Source: JAGPHI01 sp036661035 (GTDB lineage: Bacteria; Bacillota; Clostridia; Oscillospirales; Ruminococcaceae). Taken from it: a DNA stretch of 42,106 nt. This document shows, piece after piece, positions 27,087 to 35,093 of this stretch. Location: the NCBI GenBank assembly GCA_036661035.1, contig JAVWZM010000012.1:1-42106 (forward strand), read 5' to 3'. The notes beneath the pieces were generated by a model. That model was not told where the DNA came from and did no database searches. It worked only from the letters and a program-made list of their open reading frames with translations. The translations under genes were made by a program, and so were the position numbers. Positions within the stretch are counted from its first letter, which is position 1. Each line of letters starts with the position of its first letter.

Positions 27087-28655
27087 TCAACTTGCAGATA
27101 CAGGCTCTTTGGCAATGTATAAAATTACGCTGTCATTTTCAAGCTCCAATACGGTACCTGAAAGCTTGTCGCTGGTTGCAACTGTATATGGTATATAACT
27201 GCCGTCGTTTTCCATTGCAACAAGAGTGTATTTAATTTTAAGCTTGTTCAGTTCCGCTTCCGCGTCTTCCGTTTTCATACCAATAAGCTCCGGCATTAAC
27301 GCGGTTTCGGGGCCGATACTTACTTTTAAATGTATTAATTGACCTTTTGTAATCGGAGATTCCGCCACAGGATCTTGCGCCACAATTTCGCCTTTTTTGT
27401 AAATTGTGCTAAACACCTCTTCAACTGTGAAAAGAAAAACGCCTTGATATTCAGGATCATTTTGAACATCAACATACTGCTGTCCAACAAGCATCGGAGC
27501 AGTAAGTGCTACAGGCGCGCTAACCACGGGCTGTGAAACAGACGATATATCTTGCCCTTGCGATGCAGACGGTGCCTCGTATCCGCCTCCGCCTGTTAAA
27601 AGCCAAAGCGCAAGCCCTAGCATGCACACCAAAGTAATCGCCACTGATGTGAAAATAATTTTTTGAAAGGTATTAAGCTTAAAGGCAAATTCCGGCCTTT
27701 GCGCCGTGGTAACACCTGTGATAAATTCTTCCACAGATTGCATACGCTCTGTGCTTTGTATGCGCATTGCACGAGCAATTGCCATGGAAAGATATGCAGG
27801 AACAGTGCGTACAACGTCCTTTACGGTTGGCATTTTTTCGCCCTTAACGCGATTATTTGCGCTTATTGGCTCTTTGCCTGTAAGCGCAAAATAATATAGC
27901 GCACCAAGAGAATAAACATCTGTATAATATCCATCAAACTCGGCAATTGAATATTGTTCCGGTGCAGAATACCCATTTAAAAGCTGATAGTGTAGTTCCC
28001 CGCCTATCGTGCGGAAACATTGCGTGGCATATCCGCCAAGCTTTGTTTCCCCATTTTCGGTAATGTAAACAGTATCAGGGCAAATACCCCTATGGATAAT
28101 ACCCATACGGTGCATGGATTCCACACTATGCGTCACTGCACAAAGCAAGGTTAATATCTCTTCGTACGCCATGGGCACGCGCTTGCCATTTATATATTCC
28201 CTAAGCGTGATACCGTTTATCTGCTCTTGTACGCCATAGCAAGTGCCATTTGCACTGAAAACGTCAAGCACATCAATAGAGCCGCGTGTACCTTGCAAGC
28301 GAGCTAATAAAGTATACAATTCCTCAAAATCCATGCGAATTGTTTTGAATAGAACTTCTTTCCCCGCCTGTGGCAAAATAATGCCTACATCACTGCGCGA
28401 AGAACAAAGCGACTGAGGCGCAAATTCTTTAATAGTAACTGTAAGCATAGTTTCATTGTTGATTGCGGTATAAATAAAGCCCTCGCCATCGTTTTGAGCG
28501 CAATGCCCTATTGTGTATTTATCATGCAGTAAAAAGCCTACTGCAAGTGCGCCCTCTGGATTAGTATTGGTAAAGCTGTATCCGCAAAATGGGCATATAT
28601 CCTTGCCCTCCGGTATTTGAGATTTGCAGCCCTCGCATACAATTTGCCCGTTCAC
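27087..28655 (-). CDS. Zinc-ribbon / protein-kinase-like (pseudokinase) / PASTA membrane protein
   Basis: 522 aa from a GTG (weak GGTG ribosome site). Order: zinc ribbon (C7, C10, C21, C24), kinase-like domain about 45-310, one membrane helix about 332-354, then two PASTA-like repeats outside the cell. The ATP-anchoring Lys76 (TVTIKEF) is kept, but the catalytic loop reads HRGICPDTVY (188-197) where active kinases have HRD..PxN, and DFG is replaced by GYA (208-210). The glycine loop is also degenerate. Catalysis of phosphotransfer is therefore unlikely. Active PrkC/StkP-type kinases with PASTA repeats sense muropeptides; this one may be a scaffold or receptor. It stands alone downstream of yebC. 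Confidence 0.88.
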   Translation of the reverse strand: MNGQIVCEGCKSQIPEGKDICPFCGYSFTNTNPEGALAVGFLLHDKYTIGHCAQNDGEGFIYTAINNETMLTVTIKEFAPQSLCSSRSDVGIILPQAGKEVLFKTIRMDFEELYTLLARLQGTRGSIDVLDVFSANGTCYGVQEQINGITLREYINGKRVPMAYEEILTLLCAVTHSVESMHRMGIIHRGICPDTVYITENGETKLGGYATQCFRTIGGELHYQLLNGYSAPEQYSIAEFDGYYTDVYSLGALYYFALTGKEPISANNRVKGEKMPTVKDVVRTVPAYLSMAIARAMRIQSTERMQSVEEFITGVTTAQRPEFAFKLNTFQKIIFTSVAITLVCMLGLALWLLTGGGGYEAPSASQGQDISSVSQPVVSAPVALTAPMLVGQQYVDVQNDPEYQGVFLFTVEEVFSTIYKKGEIVAQDPVAESPITKGQLIHLKVSIGPETALMPELIGMKTEDAEAELNKLKIKYTLVAMENDGSYIPYTVATSDKLSGTVLELENDSVILYIAKEPVSAS

Positions 28656-28829
28656 AGCTTCACCACTCTTTCCTTATATGTACACAATATAGCAAATGTG
28701 CGCGCACATTGCTATCGCGCATCGACCTTTGGTCGGCGCATAAAATCTCCCTGCAAAGGAATATACAGCAACTTGTACTTTATTTAAAAGTTCTATATGT
28801 CAAGGAAAGTTGCTATAATTAATGCTTAT
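28656..28829. other. Intergenic stretch yebC to pseudokinase with stacked inverted repeats
   Basis: Holds the near-perfect palindrome AGCAAATGTGCG/CGCACATTGCT (28691-28713, one bulged base), a hairpin CGACC TTT GGTCG flanked by GCGC on both sides (about 28718-28738), and a longer inverted pair AGCAACTT/AAGTTGCT type at about 28767-28814 that resembles the arms of the repeat at 35615-35750. No clear sigma-A promoter for the pseudokinase gene was found. Confidence 0.45.
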
Positions 28830-29564
28830 TTAATCTAAATCTTCTACGTTTTCAAGGTTATGCCATACGTTTTGCACATCGTCATCATCTTCAAGATGCT
28901 CCAGCAAAAGGCCCATTTTCTTTAAATCTTCCGGATCTGTAAGAGCAGTTTGCGTAGATGGCACAAAGGAAATGTCTGCATCTATAAATTTATAACCCAT
29001 TTTTTCGAGAGCCTCACGGGTATTGCTGAATGCCTCTGGAGCTACAGTAATTTCGCAAATACCGTCGTCCATGTCAAAATCCTCGGCACCTGCTTCAAAT
29101 GCATCTTCCATTACCTTTTCTTCATCCATGTCCTCTACATCAAGGGTAATTACGCCCTTTTGCGAAAACAAAAATGCTACGCAGCCGCTATTGCCCATAT
29201 TTCCGCCAAATTTATCAAAATAATGACGCAAATTACCTGCTGTACGGTTGCGGTTATCTGTAAGTGTTTCCACCATCATAGCTATGCCTGAAGGGCCATA
29301 GCCCTCATATGTGATGCTTTCGTAAGCGTCTTTTTCGCCGCCCTCTGCCTTTTTAATAATACGCTGAATATTATCGTTTGGTACATTAAGGCTTTTGGCT
29401 TTGGCAATTAAATCGCGCAGCTTGGAGTTTACGTTAGGATCTCCGCCGCTTGATTTAACACAAACTGTCATTTCGCGCCCTATTTTTGTAAAAATCTTTG
29501 CACGTTGACCATCTGTTTTTTCTTTCTTGCGTTTGATATTGTTCCATTTACTATGTCCAGACAT
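28830..29564 (-). CDS. yebC: YebC/PmpR-family protein
   Basis: 244 aa from the ATG at 29564, which has GGGGAGG six bases upstream; an in-frame TTG five codons earlier lies inside that ribosome site and is rejected. N-terminal MSGHSKWNNIKRKK and VNSKLRDLIAKAKSLNVPND are family hallmarks; the acidic C-terminal half (DMDEEKVMEDAFEAGAEDFD) is also typical. The family was annotated as transcription regulators, and recent work links members to ribosome stalling at proline stretches, so the role here is open. Single-gene transcript with its own promoter. Confidence 0.96.
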   Translation of the reverse strand: MSGHSKWNNIKRKKEKTDGQRAKIFTKIGREMTVCVKSSGGDPNVNSKLRDLIAKAKSLNVPNDNIQRIIKKAEGGEKDAYESITYEGYGPSGIAMMVETLTDNRNRTAGNLRHYFDKFGGNMGNSGCVAFLFSQKGVITLDVEDMDEEKVMEDAFEAGAEDFDMDDGICEITVAPEAFSNTREALEKMGYKFIDADISFVPSTQTALTDPEDLKKMGLLLEHLEDDDDVQNVWHNLENVEDLD

Positions 29565-29669
29565 TGGAATCCTCCCCAAATTTTAATAAAACATTTTTGT
29601 TTCATTTATTTTAAGCCGGGCGCACCTGTTTAACCTGTGTAAAAATAACAGATGCACACAATATATTTT

Positions 29670-29698
29670 ATTGTAACATAAATCTCGAATTATTTCAA
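29670..29698 (-). promoter_or_regulatory. Promoter of yebC
   Basis: -35 TTGAAA (29693-29698), 17-bp spacer, -10 TACAAT (29670-29675). The -35 lies inside the last codons of the upstream methyltransferase gene. Leader of about 100 bases. Confidence 0.7.
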
Positions 29699-31042
29699 AT
29701 TACGCAGGCCTTTTGGATAATGATTTTTTATTACACCACTGCTTACTTTTCCAAAGCCTAAAGGCATACCGTCTATCAGTACAGCAGTATATCCGTTTTG
29801 CGATGTTTCTGCCGCGATTTGCTCTCCCCTAAGCCATGCCGCTGTGCGTTTATCATCAATGGTAAGTTTTTCACGGTTTTTGCAAAATGCACCATATGCC
29901 ATAAATAGAGAATGTGACGGCTCAAACCTGTCTTTAACTATATTTCCGGCAGGAACGCCTGCGCAAATAACGTGCAGCTTTGAAATTTGTGGCAAAGGCT
30001 CCTTTGGCATAATATAAATGGTGTTCGATATCTGTAAAGTGATATTGCTTAACAGGCTAGGAAAGTATTGACTAATAAAATCCATAAAGCATTTTGGCAT
30101 ATTTGAAGGCTTTGTCGGTTTTATCATAGAAGCATCTTTTTCTGCGTTGACGCCTTTGCGTCTAAGCTTTGCCATAAAATGCCCCTCGCCGCCATGGCAC
30201 GGATAAATGCGGCGTGCATACTGTGCATTATAATCATATTGTGTGCATCTTGCCTTTTCGCCCTCGCTGCCAAACTCAGCAATAATTGGCTCTATGTAAA
30301 AATCTGAATGTTCCGCCAAAAACCTGCCTATTTGCATTTCGTTTTCTTGCGAGGAAAAGGTGCAGGTAGAATATATCATTGTTCCGCCTGCCGCTAGGCA
30401 AGAGGCTGCATTATCCAGTATTTCGTGCCCAAGTGCAGCGCAGGAGCTTACCAAGTTTTCGCTGTGCTGGCGTATCGCCACAGGCTCTTTTCTAAACATA
30501 CCCTCACCGGAGCATGGCGCATCTACCAGAATTTTGTCAAAAAACATAGGCAGTGTGGCGGCAATATTTTTAACACCTGTATTTAGTATTACAGTATTTT
30601 GTGCGCCTATTCTTTCTATATTGCTTTTTAGCACAGACGCACGCGAGGGCACAAATTCGTTGCAAAACAAAAGCCCACTGCCATTTAATGCAGCAGATAG
30701 CTGTGCCGATTTCCCACCCGGCGCTGCGCAAGCATCAAGTACAAAATCCCCTTCGCAAACGCCCAATAATTCGGCAGGCGATGCGGCACTTGGCTCTTGC
30801 GCATAAAACGCACCTGCATGATGATAAGGGTGCTGCCCTATTTTAAAAGACCTATCATCTATAATAAAAGCGTTTTGGCAAAAAGGCGATGGCTTTAGAC
30901 AGCTTATCTGCTTTGCGACATCTGTTTTTGAAATGCGACTTGTATTAACCGTAATGCCGCGAAAAACCTCGTTATTTCCAGAATATAAAACGTCATATTC
31001 TTTACCGAGCAATTCTCTTTCTCTTTTTTCAAAATATTGCAT
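29690..31042 (-). CDS. rsmF: RsmF/NOL1-NOP2-Sun-family rRNA (cytosine-C5) methyltransferase
   Basis: SAM-dependent m5C methyltransferase acting on rRNA. 450 aa, ATG after GGGGGAA. Order: N-terminal RNA-binding part, SAM fold with VLDACAAPGGKSAQLSAAL and FDKILVDAPCSGEGMFRK (first catalytic Cys), YSTCTFSSQENE (second Cys), then a C-terminal part with the RsmF-type PUA-like end (LPLGFGKVSSGVIKNHYPKG in order near the stop). Length and C-terminal domain favour RsmF over RsmB. The exact base modified is inferred from family only. Confidence 0.92.
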   Translation of the reverse strand: MQYFEKRERELLGKEYDVLYSGNNEVFRGITVNTSRISKTDVAKQISCLKPSPFCQNAFIIDDRSFKIGQHPYHHAGAFYAQEPSAASPAELLGVCEGDFVLDACAAPGGKSAQLSAALNGSGLLFCNEFVPSRASVLKSNIERIGAQNTVILNTGVKNIAATLPMFFDKILVDAPCSGEGMFRKEPVAIRQHSENLVSSCAALGHEILDNAASCLAAGGTMIYSTCTFSSQENEMQIGRFLAEHSDFYIEPIIAEFGSEGEKARCTQYDYNAQYARRIYPCHGGEGHFMAKLRRKGVNAEKDASMIKPTKPSNMPKCFMDFISQYFPSLLSNITLQISNTIYIMPKEPLPQISKLHVICAGVPAGNIVKDRFEPSHSLFMAYGAFCKNREKLTIDDKRTAAWLRGEQIAAETSQNGYTAVLIDGMPLGFGKVSSGVIKNHYPKGLRNLK

Positions 31043-31134
31043 TAATTTCCCCCAAGGATTTTATTATACTCCGCATAAGCGGCAGAAATTTGACAGATAC
31101 TATGGTAGAGAGTTTTCTCTCTTAAATTCAATAT

Positions 31135-31164
31135 GGCAAAGTAGATGTTTAACCATGCTTTGCC
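31135..31164 (+). promoter_or_regulatory. Leader hairpin before the Ser/Lys-rich miniprotein gene
   Basis: The arms GGCAAAG (31135-31141) and CTTTGCC (31158-31164) lie 6 bases before the AAGGAG ribosome site and could affect its access. A TTGACA at 31090-31095 upstream lacks a well-spaced -10. Confidence 0.35.
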
Positions 31165-31183
31165 CAAAAAAAGGAGTAAACAA

Positions 31184-31360
31184 ATGGAAAGCAGAAAAAC
31201 AGAAAGCAAATCCGCCTCTAATAAGCAAGGCAGCAAATCTGCATCTGAAAAAGCAAGCAACAAAAGCACACAAAGCAAATCTACAAGCGCACAAAACAGC
31301 AAAGCCAGTGATAAATCCACACAGAGCGCATCAAACAAAAGCTCTAAAAACTGCAATTAA
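31184..31360 (+). CDS. Ser/Lys/Asn-rich miniprotein of unknown function
   Basis: 58 aa from the ATG at 31184, chosen because AAGGAG sits 7 bases upstream; an in-frame ATG at 31145 has none. About two fifths serine with many lysines, few hydrophobics, strongly basic, repeating SKS/NKS/TQS units (for example SKSASNKQGSKSASEKASNK). It should be disordered. The ideal ribosome site, the clean stop and the terminator downstream argue that it is real. It is the only + strand gene in this block. No family recognised; a nucleic-acid-binding or spore-associated role is only a possibility. Confidence 0.7.
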   Translation: MESRKTESKSASNKQGSKSASEKASNKSTQSKSTSAQNSKASDKSTQSASNKSSKNCN

Positions 31361-31391
31361 CCTATAAAGCCACTGCAAAATTAATTTGAGT

Positions 31392-31447
31392 TGCCCCTGT
31401 GTAATTTTTAAAACGCAAATACGCGTTATAAAAACAGCACAGGGGCA
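31392..31447. terminator. Bidirectional terminator between the miniprotein gene and mrnC
   Basis: TGCCCCTGTG (31392-31401) pairs with CACAGGGGCA (31438-31447). Two inner AT and GC stems extend the structure. It lies between convergent genes. Confidence 0.75.
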
Positions 31448-31454
31448 TTCGTTA

Positions 31455-31880
31455 TTATTTTATGTCTTTACTATGGGTTTTGTTTTCGTGATATTGCCAT
31501 ATGTAATCAAAAAGCTCCAGCACACGCGCGTTTTCATTTTCAAGATATAAATATCCAAACAAAGCCTCTATGGCTGTGGACGCGCGATATTCTTCTGATG
31601 TGGCATTTTTGGAAACGGTTGCCTTAGACGAGTTTTTGCCGCGACGTACCACGGCAAGCTCGTTTTCCGTTAAAAGCGGCGTAATAAGCGCAAGCGCTTC
31701 ACATTGAGCGCGTGCGCAAACATAGCTTACCGCCTTTGAATGTAATTGGTTTGGCACAAGCCGCGTTGTAGACACAAGCCGCGAGCGCACCAAAAGCTCA
31801 AACACACCATCACCCACAAAAGCAAGCGATATGGGAGATTGCTCATGAATATCTATTTTACTATCTGCGTCAAACAGCAA
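31455..31880 (-). CDS. mrnC: Mini-ribonuclease III
   Basis: Matures 23S rRNA; an RNase III catalytic domain without the dsRNA-binding domain. 141 aa from a TTG at 31880, which has a perfect AGGAGG seven bases upstream. The open frame continues to 31964 but that would overlap the end of obgE. Motifs: SPISLAFVGDGVFELLVRS (catalytic Asp), KAVSYVCARAQCEAL, and IEALFGYLYLEN (catalytic Glu). Co-directional with obgE, 22 bp downstream. In many Firmicutes mrnC follows cysS; here it has joined the obg cluster. Confidence 0.93.
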   Translation of the reverse strand: MLFDADSKIDIHEQSPISLAFVGDGVFELLVRSRLVSTTRLVPNQLHSKAVSYVCARAQCEALALITPLLTENELAVVRRGKNSSKATVSKNATSEEYRASTAIEALFGYLYLENENARVLELFDYIWQYHENKTHSKDIK

Positions 31881-31902
31881 TACAAAGCCTCCTAATATTA
31901 TA

Positions 31903-33174
31903 TTAGAACACGTAATCGAACTCGTACTCGCCAATATGGATTGTGTCGTCCTCGGCAACGCCAAGCTCGATTAATTTATCAAGCACGCCATTATCCTGTA
32001 GCTGACGCTGGAAATACAGCAAGCTTTCGTAGTCGTCCACATCGCTGCTTTCAAGTATGCGCTCAAGCCATGGTGCCTCCACGCTAAATTCGCCATCGGC
32101 AATTTTAGTGGCTGTAAATAAACGCGCTTCGTTTTGCTGTGGTTCAGGCCTTACATAATCCACCTCATATTTTATAGGTGGTGGAAGCTTGGAAAGGCGG
32201 TTAAACACTAAGCCCGGCAATGGATCAAGCCCTTGTCTTGTAGCCGCAGAAACAGGCAAAAATGTTAAGCCTTGATCTTCAACAAATGCTTTAAAATCTG
32301 CAATTTGTTCTTCTGTGGCTATATCGCATTTATTTCCAAGCACTATTTGTTCACGATGCGAAAGCTCCTCGGAAAAGCCTTTTAATTCGTTGTTAATAAG
32401 GACAAAATCTTCTTTTGGCTCTCGCCCTTCGCTGCCCGAAACATCAACCACATGCAAAAGCAAACGGCAACGCTCCACATGGCGTAAAAAGTCGTGCCCA
32501 AGGCCTACGCCCTCGGCTGCGCCCTCTATTAGCCCCGGAATATCGGCAGCGACAAAGCTTGCCTCAGGCCCTACGCTTACAACACCTAAAACAGGTGAAA
32601 GCGTAGTAAAATGGTAATTGGCTATCTTTGGACGTGCGGCAGAAATAACAGATAGAATTGTGCTTTTGCCAACATTCGGAAAGCCAATAAGCCCCACGTC
32701 GGCTATTAGCTTTAGTTCAAGGCGCAAATCGAAAGCCTCGCCTTGAGAACCTGGCTTTGCAAAGCGTGGTATCTGGCGTGTAGGTGTTGCAAAATGCGAG
32801 TTTCCCCAGCCGCCACGCCCACCACGCGCAATGATAACAGGCTCGTCGCCTGATACGTCTGCCATAATAAGCCCTGTGGAGGCATCACGCACAAGGGTGC
32901 CGCGAGGCACTTTAATTACTAAATCTTCTGCGCCTCTGCCACTGCAACGTTTTGTGCCGCCATCTGCACCGTTTGGTGCTGAATATTTGCGCTTATATCT
33001 GAAATCCATCAAAGTGGATAGATTGTCATCGGCTTTAAATATGATATTACCGCCTTTGCCTCCGTCCCCACCGTCAGGACCGCCGGCCGCAACGTATTTT
33101 TCACGGTGAAATGTAATAGCACCGTTACCGCCGTTGCCTGCTTTTATACTTATTTTTGCTATATCTATAAACAT
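31903..33174 (-). CDS. obgE: GTPase Obg/CgtA
   Basis: Ribosome-assembly GTPase of the large subunit with links to ppGpp and sporulation signalling. 423 aa from the ATG at 33174 (MFIDIAKISIKAGNGG), which has TAGGAG five bases upstream; the frame upstream to 33216 runs into the terminator and is rejected. Glycine-rich Obg domain (about 1-157), G domain with GFPNVGKST, DIPGL and NKCD, then a C-terminal OCT domain (about 345-423). Downstream of rplU-rpmA as in most bacteria. Confidence 0.97.
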   Translation of the reverse strand: MFIDIAKISIKAGNGGNGAITFHREKYVAAGGPDGGDGGKGGNIIFKADDNLSTLMDFRYKRKYSAPNGADGGTKRCSGRGAEDLVIKVPRGTLVRDASTGLIMADVSGDEPVIIARGGRGGWGNSHFATPTRQIPRFAKPGSQGEAFDLRLELKLIADVGLIGFPNVGKSTILSVISAARPKIANYHFTTLSPVLGVVSVGPEASFVAADIPGLIEGAAEGVGLGHDFLRHVERCRLLLHVVDVSGSEGREPKEDFVLINNELKGFSEELSHREQIVLGNKCDIATEEQIADFKAFVEDQGLTFLPVSAATRQGLDPLPGLVFNRLSKLPPPIKYEVDYVRPEPQQNEARLFTATKIADGEFSVEAPWLERILESSDVDDYESLLYFQRQLQDNGVLDKLIELGVAEDDTIHIGEYEFDYVF

Positions 33175-33199
33175 TCTTACTCCTAATCCTTTTTTCGAC

Positions 33200-33227
33200 A
33201 AAAAAAGCCGAGCCAAACGGCCCGGCT
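33200..33227 (-). terminator. Intrinsic terminator between rpmA and obgE
   Basis: On the - strand the arms AGCCGGGCC and GGCTCGGCT (one G:U pair) close a 4-nt loop and run straight into seven T. It should cut most rplU-rpmA transcripts before obgE, giving ribosomal proteins in excess over the GTPase. Confidence 0.88.
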
Positions 33228-33234
33228 CTAAAGA

Positions 33235-33486
33235 TTATTGCTTTATGCTGACCTTTTTGCGGTCGCGCCCAACGCGCTCGAAGCTAACCTTACCGTCTGT
33301 CAAAGCAAATAAGGTATCATCGTTGCCACGTCCAACATTCTCACCCGGATGAATATGTGTGCCACGTTGACGAACCAATATATTACCGGCGAGTACAAAC
33401 TGGCCGTCGCCACGCTTTACGCCCAAACGCTGAGCGGCTGAATCGCGGCCATTTTTAGTAGAGCCTACGCCTTTTTTATGTGCCAT
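33235..33486 (-). CDS. rpmA: 50S ribosomal protein L27
   Basis: Large-subunit protein whose N-terminus reaches the peptidyl-transferase centre. 83 aa, beginning directly MAHKKGVGSTKNGRDS after an AGGAGG-type site. Most Firmicutes encode an N-terminal extension ending near FF|A that the protease Prp removes; here there is no extension and no prp gene between rplU and rpmA (15-bp gap). Confidence 0.98.
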   Translation of the reverse strand: MAHKKGVGSTKNGRDSAAQRLGVKRGDGQFVLAGNILVRQRGTHIHPGENVGRGNDDTLFALTDGKVSFERVGRDRKKVSIKQ

Positions 33487-33501
33487 TATTATACCCTCCT
33501 A

Positions 33502-33813
33502 TTAACCGACAATATCGGTAATTTCAATTTTTGTGTACGGCTGACGATGTCCCATTCTACGTGCGCTGCCTTTTTTGGCGCGATACGTAATAATGTTAAG
33601 CTTTTTGCCTTTGCCGTTTTTAACTACTTTGCCCGAAACCTTAGCACCCTCAACTGTTGGTGTGCCAAACTTTACGTTGCCGTCTTCGCCTACTGCCAAA
33701 ACATTGTCAAAGTTTACAGCGTCTTCTGCTGCTACTTCAAGCTTTTCAACGTAGATGATGTCGCCTTTTTCTACGCGGTATTGTTTACCACCTGTAACGA
33801 TAATTGCGTACAT
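33502..33813 (-). CDS. rplU: 50S ribosomal protein L21
   Basis: Binds 23S rRNA domain I. 103 aa from the ATG at 33813 (MYAIIVTGGKQYRVEKGD), with GAGGG seven bases upstream; the upstream in-frame stretch is the leader RNA. Ends KKGSARRMGHRQPYTKIEIT, typical for L21. First gene of the rplU-rpmA(-obgE-mrnC) unit. Confidence 0.98.
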   Translation of the reverse strand: MYAIIVTGGKQYRVEKGDIIYVEKLEVAAEDAVNFDNVLAVGEDGNVKFGTPTVEGAKVSGKVVKNGKGKKLNIITYRAKKGSARRMGHRQPYTKIEITDIVG

Positions 33814-33890
33814 TTTGTAACCCTCATTTATATAAGTCTCGCTGGACGAGTAGGCGGGTGTAAACACCTCTTAGTTGCCCAAACCATGCG
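33814..33890 (-). promoter_or_regulatory. L21 leader (probable autoregulatory 5' UTR)
   Basis: The leader of rplU carries two small hairpins on the - strand, GGTGT TT ACACC and CTCG...CGAG, just before the ribosome site. This resembles the L21 leader RNA known upstream of rplU in Firmicutes, from memory and not by covariance search. Confidence 0.55.
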
Positions 33891-33898
33891 GCTTTAAT

Positions 33899-33927
33899 AG
33901 CATATCATAAATACTGATAAAAAGCAA
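33899..33927 (-). promoter_or_regulatory. Proximal promoter of rplU
   Basis: -35 TTGCTT (33922-33927), 17-bp spacer, -10 TATGCT (33899-33904) with an extended TG one base before it. Confidence 0.65.
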
Positions 33928-33970
33928 TAACTTTTATTAAAAAGCTTAACAAAAAGCCGTAAAATTTGCT

Positions 33971-33999
33971 ATTATACCCATGAAATACAATATTTTCAC
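33971..33999 (-). promoter_or_regulatory. Distal promoter of rplU
   Basis: -35 GTGAAA (33994-33999), 17-bp spacer, consensus -10 TATAAT (33971-33976). Tandem promoters fit a ribosomal-protein operon. Confidence 0.5.
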
Positions 34000-34037
34000 T
34001 GCAAACGCTCTATCTTGCCTTGTATGCACCGCTTGTT

Positions 34038-35060
34038 TTACCTGTTAAGCTCGTCTACAGGGCCTTTTGCTGTGTGCGAGGCTATAATTGCGGATATTTC
34101 TTTATAATCCGATGACGGCAAATCCCCAGGAATAGTGTTTTTAACAGCCGCTGTGGCATTTCCAAACTCCAAAGCCTTTTGCGTTTCTCCATATTTAAGC
34201 AGGCCAAAAAGTACGCCTGCCACATATGCATCGCCGCTGCCGATACGGTCTACTACATCTATATCCTCGTATGGGTTTTCTTTATAAAATTTACCGTCTG
34301 CACTATCGTAAATTACAGAGCCAAAGCTATGTTTACGCGGGCTTTTCACTATGCGCTGAGTTGTAGCAACAAGCTTGATGCCATATTCGGTACAATAGCT
34401 TTGCATAATGTCGCAAAGCTCCCCTTCTTTGGCAAACATGCGGCGGCTTGTTTCTTCCGACACAAACAAAACGTCTATCAGCGGCAATATTTCTTTAATG
34501 GCACAAAGCGCGTCTTGTTCGCTCCAAAGATTGGCACGATAGTTTACATCAAAAGACAGCATTGCCCCACTTTGTTTAAAACGTCGCATAAGCTCTATAG
34601 CCGTGGTGCGCAGCTGTGGTGAAAGAGCAAGAGTAATTCCGCTTGTGTGAAAACAGCGAGTGCTTTCGTATACATCGCTTGGCAATTCGTCTAGGCTAAT
34701 GCGATTGATTGACGCCCCTTTGCGGTCGTATACTATAGACGGCTTTCGCGGTGCTGCGCCATTTTCATAATAATAAATGCCAAGGCGCGCATCATCGCTT
34801 TTATCGTAGATTAAATAGTCGTCGCTTACGCCAACAAAACGAATACGGTTTTTAATATATGTACCCATCGCGTTATCAGGCAGCTTTGATATTACGCCCG
34901 TGCGAAGGCCAAGAAGGGACACGCCGGACGCGACATTAAGCTCGCTTCCTCCTGCACGCTTTTCAAAGATATCTCCGCGCTGTAATCTTTCGTTGCTGGG
35001 TGTAGATAAGCGCAACATTATTTCGCCAAGTGTTATTAAATCAAACGCTTTGTTGTTCAT
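34038..35060 (-). CDS. kdgK: PfkB-family sugar kinase, 2-keto-3-deoxygluconate kinase-like
   Basis: 340 aa from the ATG at 35060 with GAGGTG close upstream; a GTG four codons earlier overlaps that site. PfkB signatures: N-terminal GGSELNVASGVSLLG and C-terminal DVVDRIGSGDAYVAGVLFGL with the catalytic Asp. The start FDLITLGEIMLRLSTP and the motif FHTSGITLALS resemble KDG kinases, which feed KDPG from pectin or uronate breakdown into the Entner-Doudoroff aldolase. The partner aldolase is not in the window, so substrate is uncertain. A palindromic operator in its promoter suggests substrate induction. Confidence 0.82.
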   Translation of the reverse strand: MNNKAFDLITLGEIMLRLSTPSNERLQRGDIFEKRAGGSELNVASGVSLLGLRTGVISKLPDNAMGTYIKNRIRFVGVSDDYLIYDKSDDARLGIYYYENGAAPRKPSIVYDRKGASINRISLDELPSDVYESTRCFHTSGITLALSPQLRTTAIELMRRFKQSGAMLSFDVNYRANLWSEQDALCAIKEILPLIDVLFVSEETSRRMFAKEGELCDIMQSYCTEYGIKLVATTQRIVKSPRKHSFGSVIYDSADGKFYKENPYEDIDVVDRIGSGDAYVAGVLFGLLKYGETQKALEFGNATAAVKNTIPGDLPSSDYKEISAIIASHTAKGPVDELNR

Positions 35061-35093
35061 AATGCACCTCACATAATTATTGGTTTCACATTG

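Noticed and set aside
31090..31118. TTGACA upstream of the miniprotein gene as its promoter
   Set aside because: No acceptable -10 at 15-19 bp; left as unresolved.
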